Source: Pseudomonadota bacterium | GTDB lineage: Bacteria; Pseudomonadota; Alphaproteobacteria; Micropepsales; Micropepsaceae | Direction: 5' to 3' | DNA length: 64,000 bases | Assembly (NCBI GenBank): GCA_018241025.1 | Contig: JAFEEQ010000021.1 | Location: forward strand, 1-64,000 | Part shown: positions 8,501-18,759 of the stretch, piece after piece | How positions within the stretch are numbered: position 1 is the stretch's first letter | How the letters are laid out: the number at the start of each line of letters is the position of its first letter | Program-made: the position numbers and the translations under genes | Notes under the pieces: model-generated | The model's input: the letters and a program-made list of their open reading frames with translations, nothing else | Databases searched by the model: none | What the model was told of the DNA's origin: nothing

Positions 8501-9216
8501 GCCGCCCCCGCCAACAGCAGGGCGCGGGCGCGCCGCTCCAGGATCTCCGTTCGTATACGGACGAACCAGAGCGTGAAAAACAGCAGCGTGTAGCCGAGGC
8601 CGGAAAAACCGAGCGGCCAGAGGAAGACCGAGGCGATGGTCGGCCCGCCCTCGCGGAATATACTCTCGCCCTGGTGCAGCGTCTGCCAGTTCACCGAGAA
8701 CTCGATGATCGGCAGGTTGATGGCGCCGACGAGGCCGAGGATCGCGGCGGCGCGGGCGGCGCGGGTCTCGTCCTCGATCGCATTCCACAGCGCGATGTAG
8801 CCGAGATAGAGGAAAAGCAGCAGCAGGAACGAGGTCAGCCGCGCATCCCACACCCACCAGGCGCCCCACATCGGCCGCCCCCAGAGCGAACCGGTGACGA
8901 GGCCGAGCACGGTGAAGACGGCACCGAGCGGTGCCGCCGTCTTGGCCGCGACATCTGCGAGCGGATGACGCCAGACGAGGCTGAAGAACGAGGCGACGGC
9001 GAGCAGGCCGTAGGCCATCATCGCGGTCCAGGCCGCGGGAACGTGGAGGAACATCAGCTTGACGGTGTCGCCCTGCTGATAATCGGGCGGGCTGAGGAAG
9101 CCGAGAACGAGGCCGGCGAACAGGAACAGCACCGTCGCCACGGTGAGCCAGGGCAGCAATGCGCTGCTCAGGTCCATGAACCGCTTGGGATTGGCGTAAG
9201 TGAAGAGGCTCGGCAT
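8497..9216 (-). CDS. ccmC: Heme exporter protein CcmC
   Basis: 239-residue, six-helix inner-membrane heme-handling protein that loads heme onto CcmE. The tryptophan-rich motif WGAWWVWDARLTS is intact at about residues 117-130. The periplasmic His-containing segments HVPAAW and LHQGES are the expected heme ligands. It lies between ccmB and ccmD in the usual order. Confidence 0.96.
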   Translation of the reverse strand: MPSLFTYANPKRFMDLSSALLPWLTVATVLFLFAGLVLGFLSPPDYQQGDTVKLMFLHVPAAWTAMMAYGLLAVASFFSLVWRHPLADVAAKTAAPLGAVFTVLGLVTGSLWGRPMWGAWWVWDARLTSFLLLLFLYLGYIALWNAIEDETRAARAAAILGLVGAINLPIIEFSVNWQTLHQGESIFREGGPTIASVFLWPLGFSGLGYTLLFFTLWFVRIRTEILERRARALLLAGAA

Positions 9217-9261
9217 CGTCGCGGTCTAGGCTGTCATCGTGACGGCTGCAAGCATGGCGCC

Positions 9262-9933
9262 TCAGCCTGCGAGGTTGAGCCGCACGGCGGCGGCGGCGGC
9301 GAAAGGCGAGAGCACCGTCGCTGCAAGCGCGAAGGCCGCGAGGAAGAGGAGCGCGCCGTTCGACAGGCCGTCGAGCACGCCGCGCACCGCGCCGGCACCG
9401 AAGATCACCGCCGGAGCGAGCAGCGGCAGCACCAGCAGCGGCAGGATGAGGCCGCCGCGGCGGATCGTAAGCGTCAGTCCGGCGCCGATGGCACCGAGCG
9501 CGCTGACCGCGGGTGTTCCGATCAGGAGCGAAACGGTGAGCACCGCGATCGCCTCGGGCGGCAGGCCGAACATCAGACCGAGCAGCGGCGACAGCAGCGT
9601 GAGCGGCAGCCCTGTCGTCAGCCAGTGGCCGAGGATCTTCGCCGCCGCGACGCTTTCGAGCGAGAGCGGCGAGAGCGCGATGAGATCGAGCGAACCGTCC
9701 TCGAAATCGGCCTGGAACAGCCGGTTGAGCGAGAGCAGCGCGGCGAGCACGGCGGCGACCCAGAGCACGCCGGCAGCGGCGCGGGCGAGCAGCTTCAGAT
9801 CGTTGCCGACGCCGAGCGGCACCAGCGTCGCCATCGCGGCGAAGAAGGCGAGCGCGAGCGCGACGCTGCCGCCGGCACGGGTGGCGAGACGGATGTCGCG
9901 GGCGAGGAGGGAGAGGAATGGCGTCATGCGCAC
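9262..9933 (-). CDS. ccmB: Heme exporter protein CcmB
   Basis: 223-residue permease subunit of the CcmAB ABC complex. Six hydrophobic helices are visible, with the family segment FQADFEDGSLDLIALSPLSL at about residues 73-92 and GGLILPLLVLPLLAPAVIFG near the C-terminus. A second ATG two codons in (9927) is also possible. It is separated from ccmA by a 117-base copy of repeat family A, unusual inside an operon. Confidence 0.95.
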   Translation of the reverse strand: MRMTPFLSLLARDIRLATRAGGSVALALAFFAAMATLVPLGVGNDLKLLARAAAGVLWVAAVLAALLSLNRLFQADFEDGSLDLIALSPLSLESVAAAKILGHWLTTGLPLTLLSPLLGLMFGLPPEAIAVLTVSLLIGTPAVSALGAIGAGLTLTIRRGGLILPLLVLPLLAPAVIFGAGAVRGVLDGLSNGALLFLAAFALAATVLSPFAAAAAVRLNLAG

Positions 9934-9940
9934 TATTCAA

Positions 9941-10057
9941 CCTCCCCATCGTGGGGAGGTCGACGCGAGCCATGCGAGCGTCGGGTGGGGAGGTCGACTC
10001 CCCCACCCGAAAATTGCTCTGCAATTTTCGACCTCCCCACGATGGGGAGGTGAAAAG
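9941..10057. repeat. Intergenic hairpin repeat, family A copy 2
   Basis: Arms CCTCCCCATCGTGGGGAGG, with inner CGAGCGTCGGGTGGGG and CCCCACCCGAAAATT elements. It nearly matches 76-186 except for the loop bases. It fills the whole space between ccmA (upstream) and ccmB (downstream), so the polycistronic message would carry the folded element. Confidence 0.82.
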
Positions 10058-10063
10058 GTCGTG

Positions 10064-10714
<651 letters not shown>

Positions 10715-10763
10715 CTCTTCGGAGCGATGGGGCAGCGGGTCAAGGGTGGAGATGAGAGCGGTG

Positions 10764-10850
10764 CACCCTCGCCCTTCGACAAGCTCAGGGTGAGGTGTGT
10801 CTTAGGGCCCTAAAGCTCACCCTCATCCTGAGCTTGTCGAAGGATGAGGG
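10764..10850. repeat. Intergenic inverted repeat, family B
   Basis: Two inverted copies of CCTTCGACAAGCTCAGG separated by GTGTGTCTTAGGGCCCTAA. It folds as one long hairpin upstream of ccmA and downstream of phaB. A related unit is at 59082-59157 and a degenerate one at 7319-7501. This CTGAGCTTGTCGAAGG unit is a widespread intergenic repeat in alphaproteobacteria. Confidence 0.82.
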
Positions 10851-10860
10851 CTCGCGAAAC

Positions 10861-11586
10861 CTAACCCGCAATATATTGCGCGCCGTTGACCGTCATGGTG
10901 GCGCCGGTGATGAAGGCGGCATCTTCGGAGGCGAGGAAGCAGACCATTTTGGCGATTTCCTCCGCCTTGCCGAGGCGGCCGACCGGGATCGTCGCGATGA
11001 TGCCTTCGAGCACTTTGGGCGGCACCGCCTGGACCATCTCGGTGTCGATATAGCCGGGGCAGACCACGTTGACGGTGATGCCCTTCTTCGCAGTTTCCTG
11101 TGCCAGCGCCTTGGTGAAGCCGATGATGCCGGCCTTGGCGGCGGAATAGTTCGTCTGGCCCATCTGGCCCTTCTGGCCGTTGATCGAGGAGATGTTGATG
11201 ATGCGGCCGAAATTGCGCTCGCGCATGCCGTCGATCAGCGGGCGGCTCATGTAGAACATCGAACCGAGATCGATGCGGATGACGTCGTCCCACTGGGCCG
11301 TGGTCATCTTGTGCAGCATCGCATCCTTGGTGACGCCGGCATTGTTGACGAGCACGTCGACCGGGCCGAGCGCACCTTCGACATCCTTGATGCCCGCGGC
11401 GCAGGCTTCGGCATTGCCGACATCCCATTTGAACACGGCAATGCCGGTCTCGGCCTTGAACTTGGCGGCGGCCTCGTCATTGCCCGCGTAATTCGCCGCG
11501 ACGGTGAAGCCGCAATTCTTGAGCGCGACTGAAATCGCCGCGCCAATGCCGCGCGTGCCGCCCGTGACCAATGCTACCCGTGCCAT
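10861..11586 (-). CDS. phaB: Acetoacetyl-CoA reductase (PhaB)
   Basis: NADPH-dependent reduction of acetoacetyl-CoA to (R)-3-hydroxybutyryl-CoA for polyhydroxybutyrate. It is a 241-residue classical SDR with nucleotide motif TGGTRGIG, NNAG, and catalytic Ser133/134, Tyr147 and Lys151 in SSINGQKGQMGQTNYSAAKAG (read as two parts). GQKGQMGQTNYSAAKAG is typical of PhaB rather than FabG. phaA lies upstream on the same strand with a 315-base gap, so they may share a message or have separate promoters. Confidence 0.92.
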   Translation of the reverse strand: MARVALVTGGTRGIGAAISVALKNCGFTVAANYAGNDEAAAKFKAETGIAVFKWDVGNAEACAAGIKDVEGALGPVDVLVNNAGVTKDAMLHKMTTAQWDDVIRIDLGSMFYMSRPLIDGMRERNFGRIINISSINGQKGQMGQTNYSAAKAGIIGFTKALAQETAKKGITVNVVCPGYIDTEMVQAVPPKVLEGIIATIPVGRLGKAEEIAKMVCFLASEDAAFITGATMTVNGAQYIAG

Positions 11587-11901
11587 ATTCCTGAACCCCG
11601 TGAGCGTGTTTTGTCAGTGTCTAGCACACATAGCGTGGGGGATGCCCGGAAAGCAATAAACTAACCGTGCGACAGATGGGCTTTGTTATTTTCGTGCGGT
11701 GAAACCTTCACAAGCGCTTGCCTGCCTCACCATGGCCGGGCACCCAGTAGGCGCGCGTCTGCGCGCCAATGACTCTCTTCTCTGGCGCCGCTATCGCGGC
11801 GCGCCGGGGTCGCAGCGACAGCGTCGCGACGCCCGGCCATGGTGAATGGTAGTGGCGGCGGTGTCTTACCGCTCCACGCACATCTTCGCCGGTGCGTCTC
11901 G
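11587..11901. other. Gene-free space between phaA and phaB
   Basis: 315 bases. The part near phaB (11587-11700) is AT-richer than its surroundings (ATAAACTAACCG, GTTATTTTCG) and may hold a phaB promoter, but I find no clear -35/-10 pair. The rest is taken up by the inverted repeat at 11728-11844. I see no protein or RNA gene. Confidence 0.5.
11728..11844. repeat. Inverted repeat, family C (ATGGCCGGGC type)
   Basis: Perfect 14-base arms CACCATGGCCGGGC and GCCCGGCCATGGTG enclose about 90 bases with further GCGCG palindromes. Related units with CATGGCC arms are at 23291-23423 and 36154-36251. It sits between phaA and phaB and would place a strong hairpin in any shared transcript. Confidence 0.8.
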
Positions 11902-13179
<1,278 letters not shown>

Positions 13180-13325
13180 TTAATACCCCAGTTTCGCGCT
13201 AGGGCGTTTTGCGCCTGCTCAAATGCCACTTTACAGCACAGGAAGCGTGGTGTTGTTTGGATTACGGAACGCCCGCGAGAGGCGTGAAACGCCCCTCGAA
13301 ACGCACCATCAAACGAGAAGAAGTC

Positions 13326-13925
13326 GTGTCGGAAGAAAACGCCAAGGGCGAAGCCCCCGTCGTCATCAAGAAGTACGCCAACCGGCGGCTCTACAACACC
13401 CAGACCTCGAGCTATGTCACGCTCGATCATCTGGCGCAGATGGTGAAGGACGGCACCGAATTCGAAGTGCGCGACGCGCGCACCGGCGAGGACATCACCC
13501 GATCCGTCCTTACACAGATCATCTTCGAGGAAGAGGCCAAGGGGCAGAGCCTGCTGCCGATCAAGTTCCTGCGCCAGCTGATCCGCTTCTACGGCGACAG
13601 CCTGCAGAGCTTCGTGCCCGGCTATCTCGACATGAGCATGGAAGGCTTCGCCAAGAACCAGGAGCAGATGCGCAGCCGCCTCGCCGAAGCGTTCGGCGGC
13701 TCGGGCCAGGTGATCGAGAATTTGACGCGGCAGAACATGGCGATGTTCGAGCGCGCGATGGCGATGTTCTCGCCCTTTGGCGCGGCGGCGGCGCGGCGCG
13801 GCGGCGAGGACGAGGCGAAGGGCGCGGCACCTGCTGCGGCGAAACCGGCCGAGGACATCAGCGAGCTCAAGAGCGAGATCGAAGCGATGCGCAAGCAGCT
13901 CGCGGAGCTGAGCCAGCGGAAGTAG
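13326..13925 (+). CDS. phaR: Polyhydroxyalkanoate synthesis repressor PhaR
   Basis: PHB-responsive DNA-binding repressor of pha and phasin genes that also binds PHB granules. The product has 199 residues from GTG at 13326, placed just before the conserved VIKKYANRRLYNTQTSSYV DNA-binding segment (about 12-30), with GAGAAG upstream. A PHB_acc regulatory region (FLRQLIRFYGDSLQSFVPGYL) follows, then an Ala-rich linker and a C-terminal coiled-coil-like helix ISELKSEIEAMRKQLAEL. The frame is open 39 codons upstream, but that part resembles no PhaR. It is divergent from phaA. Confidence 0.92.
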   Translation: MSEENAKGEAPVVIKKYANRRLYNTQTSSYVTLDHLAQMVKDGTEFEVRDARTGEDITRSVLTQIIFEEEAKGQSLLPIKFLRQLIRFYGDSLQSFVPGYLDMSMEGFAKNQEQMRSRLAEAFGGSGQVIENLTRQNMAMFERAMAMFSPFGAAAARRGGEDEAKGAAPAAAKPAEDISELKSEIEAMRKQLAELSQRK

Positions 13926-14049
13926 CGACGTAGCGGTACCGTACCCGCCTGCCTCATCCTGTTAGTGCACCTACCCGTATAATCTCCCGGCTTTACCGGC
14001 ATAGGGCGCGCGGCGAATTTGCCGGCGGTCGATTTGCGGGACATGTCCT

Positions 14050-15174
14050 ATGCCGAAGAACGAAGCCGCCTGGCTGGTGGCGAAGCACCGGCCGCTCGAG
14101 GTGCGTAATGCTCCGTACACGGAGCCCGGACCGCATGAGATCGTCGTGCGCAACCGTGCCGTCGCGATCAATCCGGTCGACTGGGCGAAGCCTTTCGTCG
14201 GCGACATGATGTTCTCGTGGATCAAATATCCTTTCGTGCTCGGTTCGGATCTCGCCGGCGAGGTCGCAGCCATCGGCAGCGCCGTGACAGGATTCAAACC
14301 GGGCGACCGCGTGCTCGCGATCGCCGCCGGCATGGGGGAGAAATGCAATCGCGCGGCGGAAAGCGCCTTCCAGCGCTATACCGTCGTGCGGCCGCATCTG
14401 ACGACGGCCATACCGGACTCGATGTCGTTTGAAGACGCCTGCGTGATCCCGCTCGGCATCGTTACCGCGGCCTGCGGGCTGTTCCAGAGCGACCTGCTCG
14501 CGCTCGAGAAGCCGGGCGCACGGCCGGAGCCGCGCGACCGCTGGGTGATCGTCTGGGGCGGCGCGACCAGCGTGGGCTGCAATGCGATCCAGCTCGCGGT
14601 GGCCGCAGGCTATGACGTCGTCACCATCGCCTCGCCGAAGAACCACGACTATATGCGCAAGCTCGGCGCCGCCCATGCCTTCGACTATCGCAGCCGGAGC
14701 GTGGAGCGCGACATTGTCGCCACGCTGAAGGGCAAGCAGTTGGCGGGCGCCCTCGCCATCGGCGCCGGATCGGTCGACAACTGCGTCCGCATCCTCGCGC
14801 AGTGCGAAGGCAGAAAGTTCGTCGCCAATTGCAGCTCGCCATTGTCGATCGATGTCCTCGCCCGGGGCGACCGGTTGCGGCTCGGCAGAATGGTTGCGAT
14901 CGTTCCGTCGCTGGTGCTGGCCAATCTGCGGACGCGGCGTCTGTCGCGGCGTTACGGCATTCCGGCGAAATTCTTCGATGCGAGTTCGGTGTTCGACAAC
15001 GAGATCGGGCCGGCGATCTTCCGCGACTATCTGGGCGCCGCGCTGGCCGATGGACGCTTCCGGCCCGCGCCGCCGCCGCGTGTCGTCGGGCATGGGCTGA
15101 AAGACATCCAGAAAGCGTTCGACATCCAGCGCCAGGGCGTGTCGGCAAGCAAGATCGTGGTGACGGTGGATTGA
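14050..15174 (+). CDS. Zinc-free MDR-family alcohol dehydrogenase / quinone oxidoreductase
   Basis: 374-residue medium-chain reductase. The N-terminal GroES-like domain has VAINPVDWAKPFVG and GSDLAGEVAAIGSAVTGFKP. The cofactor domain has VIVWGGATSVGCNAIQLA (an AxxGxxG-like NADPH loop). The ligands of the catalytic zinc are absent, which fits the enoyl-reductase-like branch also seen in fungal secondary metabolism. It stands alone, with no partner in an operon. The substrate is unknown. Confidence 0.8.
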   Translation: MPKNEAAWLVAKHRPLEVRNAPYTEPGPHEIVVRNRAVAINPVDWAKPFVGDMMFSWIKYPFVLGSDLAGEVAAIGSAVTGFKPGDRVLAIAAGMGEKCNRAAESAFQRYTVVRPHLTTAIPDSMSFEDACVIPLGIVTAACGLFQSDLLALEKPGARPEPRDRWVIVWGGATSVGCNAIQLAVAAGYDVVTIASPKNHDYMRKLGAAHAFDYRSRSVERDIVATLKGKQLAGALAIGAGSVDNCVRILAQCEGRKFVANCSSPLSIDVLARGDRLRLGRMVAIVPSLVLANLRTRRLSRRYGIPAKFFDASSVFDNEIGPAIFRDYLGAALADGRFRPAPPPRVVGHGLKDIQKAFDIQRQGVSASKIVVTVD

Positions 15175-15232
15175 GAGCGCCAAAAATCCTCTCCTTCTGC
15201 AGTGCGTCCACGATGACTGCTGTGGCACTTGC

Positions 15233-15274
15233 GGGGGATAGCCGCCCCCTCCACCGCGTCGCGGAGGCGGAACA
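15233..15274. repeat. Truncated family D repeat
   Basis: Contains GCCGCCCCCTCCACCGCG, a TCGCGG hairpin and GGAACAAG, which match the start and end of the unit at 15609-15676 but lack its middle. It lies directly before the HigA-like gene, where a toxin gene would be expected. Confidence 0.5.
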
Positions 15275-15280
15275 AGGGCG

Positions 15281-15595
15281 ATGCGCATGGCCAGAACACC
15301 TAAGAAGCTCGACCCCATTCCGCCCGGTGAGATTTTGCTCGAGGAGTTCATGAAGCCGCTCGGCGTCAGCCAGAACCGGCTGGCGCGGGATATCGACGTC
15401 AATCCGGCGCGGGTGAACGACATCATCCATGGACGGTCGTCGATCACCGCCGCCATCGCGCTGCGGCTTGGCAAGTATTTCGGGACCACGCCGGAGGTGT
15501 GGCTCAACCTGCAGAACGGCTACGATCTGCGCAGGGAGCGCGCTAAGAACTGGGCGAAAGTCGAGCCGCGCGTACGCGTGTTGGCGGCGGAGTGA
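15281..15595 (+). CDS. higA: HigA-type HTH antitoxin/regulator, without a toxin partner
   Basis: 104-residue XRE-family protein: PPGEILLEEFMKPLGVSQNRLARDIDV... with helix-turn-helix at about 28-50 (SQNRLARDIDVNPARVNDII) and the C-terminal EVWLNLQNGYDLR segment typical of HigA/VapI antitoxins. HigA is usually encoded directly after the toxin HigB. Here only 106 bases containing a repeat separate it from the preceding oxidoreductase gene, and no HigB frame is visible on either side. It is therefore a solitary antitoxin or a repurposed regulator. A second ATG two codons in is possible. Confidence 0.85.
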   Translation: MRMARTPKKLDPIPPGEILLEEFMKPLGVSQNRLARDIDVNPARVNDIIHGRSSITAAIALRLGKYFGTTPEVWLNLQNGYDLRRERAKNWAKVEPRVRVLAAE

Positions 15596-15608
15596 GTTGA
15601 AGTCCGTG

Positions 15609-15676
15609 CGGGGCTGCCGCCCCCTCCACCATCGCTGCGCGATGGTCCCCCTCCCCCGTTACGACGGGGGAGGAAC
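15609..15676. repeat. Intergenic repeat, family D copy 2
   Basis: Nearly the same as 2308-2369: GCCCCCTCCACCATCG, central GCTGCGCGATGG hairpin, then CCCCCTCCCCCGTTACGACG and GGAGGAAC. It lies between the convergent HigA-like and EAL genes, so it could also act as a bidirectional terminator. Confidence 0.75.
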
Positions 15677-15678
15677 AA

Positions 15679-17394
15679 TTAAACCTTCAGCCACTCCGGC
15701 TCCAGTTCGGGTTCGCCGAAGAAGAAGCCCTGGAAGTAGTCGACGCCCATGGCTTCGAGGAGCTGCGCGTCTTCTTCCGACTCCACCCACTCGGCCACGA
15801 CTTTCAGATTGAAATTCTTGGCGAGGCCGACCAGCGTGCGGACGAAGACCTGGTTCTCGGGCGAGGACGAAAGGCCCTTGATATAGGCGCCGTCGATCTT
15901 GACCATGTCGAGATGCATGGTCTGCAGGTTGCGGAACGAGGTGTAGCCGGCGCCGAAATCGTCGATCGCCACGGTGCAGCCGAGCTCGCGCAGCTGGCTG
16001 ACGAACTGGGCATTCTCCTCGAACTGGTGCAGCGCCGCGGTTTCCGTGAGCTCGATATTGAGCCGGCCGGCGACGTCGAGATTGGCGCGGACATAGTCGA
16101 TGAAGCTCGCCAGCCAGGCGGGATTGCCGGCTGCGGTACCCGAAACGTTGACGCCGAGGCGCACGCCGGGATTGCGGCGCAGCGTATCGATCGCGATCTC
16201 GAGCGCACGGCGGTCGATCAGGCCTACGATGCCGAGCTGCTCCGCGGCGGGCACGAACTGTCCGGCGGTGGCGATGGTGCCGTCGGGCCGCTGCATACGC
16301 AGCAGGCACTCGTATTTGAACACGCTGCGGTCGCGGGCATGGATGATCGGTTGATAGGCGAGCTTGAGACGGCCTTCGTCCAACGCGGCGACGACGTCGT
16401 CGGCGATCTGCATCAGGCGCAGGCGCGCGCCTTCGCGCTGGGGCGATTTCTCGTAGACCGCGAAGCCGTCGCGGCCGCTGCGGCGGGCGCGATCGAGCGC
16501 TTCCTCGGCGCGCAGCATCGCTTCCTGGCTGTTCGACGCGCCGGCCGGCAGCCACACCGCGCCGACCGAGCTGGTCGCACTGACCTGGCCGCAGCGCGTG
16601 TCGATCACCTGGGAACGGATCGCGGCGCGCAGGCGCTCGGCGACGATGGCGATCTCGCGTTCCGAACAGTTGCGCAGGATGACGCCGAATTTGTTTCCCG
16701 CGGTGCGGCCGATGATGTCGGAGGAGCGCAGCGTGCGCGCCAGGCGCTCGCCGGCGGCGACGATGACCTCGTCGCCGGCGTCGAAACCGTAGCCGTCATT
16801 GATCATCGCAAGGCGGTCGATCGAGGCGACGAGGAAGGCGCAATGGCGATCCTCGCCGATGGCGCTGTCGATCGCCTGGGTCAGCTCGGCGCGGAGCGAA
16901 TTGCGATTGAGATGACCGGTGAGTTCGTCGCGAGTCGCCAGATAGGTGAGGCGCTGAACCTCGCGCTGTCCTTCGGTGGTGACGCGCACCGTGCCGGTGA
17001 GACGCTCGGCGCGTCCGTCGTGCCGGGCATAGCGCATGCCGACCATGGTCAGCCAGATGGAGCCCAGCGCGGACGCCGCTTCGAGTGCGAGCTCGAAGGG
17101 CAACATCTGGGGATTGCGCCCTTCGACGGTCGCATTGAGGCGCGCGCGCGATTCCGGATTGAGCCAGGACTGGAAGGATGCGCCGCGCGCCAACCGCGCG
17201 GCATCGGCGTGATAGGGGATGATGTCGATCGCACCGTCCCAGAAGATCCTGTCGTCTTCCATGGTCCAGTCGAAACTGGCGACGCCCGAACCGAGCAACG
17301 CCAGACGCAGGCGCTCAGCCTGCTGCGCCGCTGAAAGCGTATCCAGACCGTCGGCAGGCTTCTTCTGAAGCGGCTGACTCAACACATCCACCAT
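15679..17394 (-). CDS. PAS-GGDEF-EAL protein, probable c-di-GMP phosphodiesterase
   Basis: 571 residues with a PAS-like sensor region (about 30-140), GGDEF fold (about 150-315) and EAL domain (about 325-571). The GGDEF motif reads AGNKF (232-236), so diguanylate cyclase activity is unlikely. The EAL domain keeps the expected catalytic positions: ECL (362-364), GVNVSG, IELTETA, AIDDFGAG, MVKIDG, AEWVES and YFQGF. It is thus most likely a c-di-GMP hydrolase whose GGDEF part is regulatory. There is no membrane segment, so it is cytoplasmic. It diverges from a small hypothetical gene. Confidence 0.9.
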   Translation of the reverse strand: MVDVLSQPLQKKPADGLDTLSAAQQAERLRLALLGSGVASFDWTMEDDRIFWDGAIDIIPYHADAARLARGASFQSWLNPESRARLNATVEGRNPQMLPFELALEAASALGSIWLTMVGMRYARHDGRAERLTGTVRVTTEGQREVQRLTYLATRDELTGHLNRNSLRAELTQAIDSAIGEDRHCAFLVASIDRLAMINDGYGFDAGDEVIVAAGERLARTLRSSDIIGRTAGNKFGVILRNCSEREIAIVAERLRAAIRSQVIDTRCGQVSATSSVGAVWLPAGASNSQEAMLRAEEALDRARRSGRDGFAVYEKSPQREGARLRLMQIADDVVAALDEGRLKLAYQPIIHARDRSVFKYECLLRMQRPDGTIATAGQFVPAAEQLGIVGLIDRRALEIAIDTLRRNPGVRLGVNVSGTAAGNPAWLASFIDYVRANLDVAGRLNIELTETAALHQFEENAQFVSQLRELGCTVAIDDFGAGYTSFRNLQTMHLDMVKIDGAYIKGLSSSPENQVFVRTLVGLAKNFNLKVVAEWVESEEDAQLLEAMGVDYFQGFFFGEPELEPEWLKV

Positions 17395-17517
17395 CCCTGG
17401 CCGTTTTTCGGCCCCTTACGCGTGATGATGCGGGGGTGGGGTTTAAAAAACCGGTAATTCCACGCAACCGGACGTGGAACGAAGCGGGCGGCCCGCGCTT
17501 TGCCTTAAGAACCGGTT

Positions 17518-17871
17518 ATGAGCCCATCGTCCGCCACCGCCCTGCAACTTCACGCGACGCCGTCGCGTGCGGTGTCGCGCGTGCGGGCGGGCACAAACAC
17601 CAGGGACTACCGCGGATTAGACGATGAACGTGACGCTTACGATGACGGTGCGCGGTTCGCGCGCGCCCATGGCAGCGACGCGCCGCTGTCCCGCGATGAC
17701 ACAGGTTCCGGCGAACCGCTTTGGAACGGACCGTCGCTGCGCGCGACTTTTGTCGCACAAGTGCTCGGCCAGGTGATGATGACGGAAAATAATTCTGCGT
17801 TAGGGCGCGGCGTTGCGGCGTATCGCGCGCAGGGGCCGGCGCAGGGGCTCATCGTCCGCCGCAAGGTTTGA
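17518..17871 (+). CDS. Small protein of unknown function, overlapping the gene on the other strand
   Basis: 117 residues, no membrane segment. The N-terminal half is Ser/Arg/Asp-rich and low in structure. The C-terminal half (LRATFVAQVLGQVMMTENN then GVAAYRAQG) resembles short conserved C-termini of small alphaproteobacterial proteins ending in an A-Y motif. I cannot name the family. The last 72 bases overlap the end of the convergent membrane-protein gene; both frames look plausible there. It diverges from the EAL gene. Confidence 0.5.
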   Translation: MSPSSATALQLHATPSRAVSRVRAGTNTRDYRGLDDERDAYDDGARFARAHGSDAPLSRDDTGSGEPLWNGPSLRATFVAQVLGQVMMTENNSALGRGVAAYRAQGPAQGLIVRRKV

Positions 17872-18390
17872 GCGCGACAGCACAAGCGAAACGCCGAGCA
17901 ACCCGGCGGCGAGAAACAGCATCAATCCGAAATCGGCGCCTTCGAGCGCGAATGCCGCCGATGCGGCGAGCAGGCAGAACGCGGCAAGCATGCCCTGCAC
18001 CGCGCCAAGCCCCGCCGCGTCGCGCGCGAACAGCACGACCAGCGCGACGATCGCAAACGCCGCCGGCACCAGCGCGAGCGCGAGCCATCCGGTGATCGCA
18101 CCGGCGAGGCCGCCGAGACTGGCGAGCACGAGTACAAGCGAAGCGTTGCCGACGCTGGGCGGCGCCTTCAATCCGGCAGCGGCGGCAAGCGCCAGCACCG
18201 CCAGAGCGATCGGCAATACGATCGCGGCGACGACGGGCGCCATGGGCGCGGTGCCGCAAAGCGCGAGCGCGGCGAGGAGCACGCCGGCGAAGCGGATCTG
18301 CAGCCGCGCACCGGCGCGCGCGCCGGCGGCGACGAACCAGGCGACGAGCGTGGCGAGGAACAGAAGCAGCGCGGATGCCGTCAGGATCAC
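17800..18390 (-). CDS. Polytopic membrane protein of unknown function
   Basis: 196 residues from a GTG at 18390 that overlaps the stop of the upstream HTH gene (GTGA). Six hydrophobic helices rich in Ala/Leu/Val/Gly cover nearly the whole length, and the C-terminus is basic (PLRRPLRAIRRNAAP). There is no family I can name. Translational coupling to the HTH protein suggests a regulator/membrane pair. Confidence 0.7.
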   Translation of the reverse strand: MILTASALLLFLATLVAWFVAAGARAGARLQIRFAGVLLAALALCGTAPMAPVVAAIVLPIALAVLALAAAAGLKAPPSVGNASLVLVLASLGGLAGAITGWLALALVPAAFAIVALVVLFARDAAGLGAVQGMLAAFCLLAASAAFALEGADFGLMLFLAAGLLGVSLVLSRSNLAADDEPLRRPLRAIRRNAAP

Positions 18391-18725
18391 GGCGCGGACT
18401 TCTTCATGTCGACGAGGAGGGCGTGAATCGCACTCAGCGCCCGCTCGATGCGATCGAGGCGCTCGGCGAACGGCGCCAGCGCATCGGCCGGCGCCGGCTT
18501 GGGGACGGGCGTCGAGATGCCGGCACGATCCGCGATCTCTTCCGGGGTCGCGGCGAGCAGCATGGCGAGGATGCGGACATTGTCGGCGCTGAGCTCGCGC
18601 TGGTCCTTCCACAATTCGGCGAGCTGGACCGCATCGAGACCGAGCGCGGCGGCGATCGCCTCGCGCGTCAGCCCGGCGGCGGCCAGCCGCGCGTCGAACC
18701 ACTCCGAATCGAAGAACAAAGCCAT
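18387..18725 (-). CDS. Small HTH-like protein
   Basis: 112 residues. Residues 8-60 (WFDARLAAAGLTREAIAAAL then LDAVQLAELWKDQRELSADN and VRILAMLLAATPEEIADRAG) look like an XRE-type helix-turn-helix fold. A proline-rich linker and a C-terminal coiled-coil-like helix (FAERLDRIERALSAIHALL) follow, suggesting oligomerisation. It is first in a two-gene operon with the membrane protein downstream. Whether it binds DNA is inference. Confidence 0.7.
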   Translation of the reverse strand: MALFFDSEWFDARLAAAGLTREAIAAALGLDAVQLAELWKDQRELSADNVRILAMLLAATPEEIADRAGISTPVPKPAPADALAPFAERLDRIERALSAIHALLVDMKKSAP

Positions 18726-18759
18726 GCGGCGGGAAGTTTAGTGCGAACGCGGCGGAACG

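Noticed and set aside
17443..17519. Two near-matches to the CtrA box (TTAA-N7-GTAA at 17443 and TTAA-N7-TTAT at 17505)
   Set aside because: Each has a mismatch in a half-site, and the second overlaps a start codon; too weak to list.
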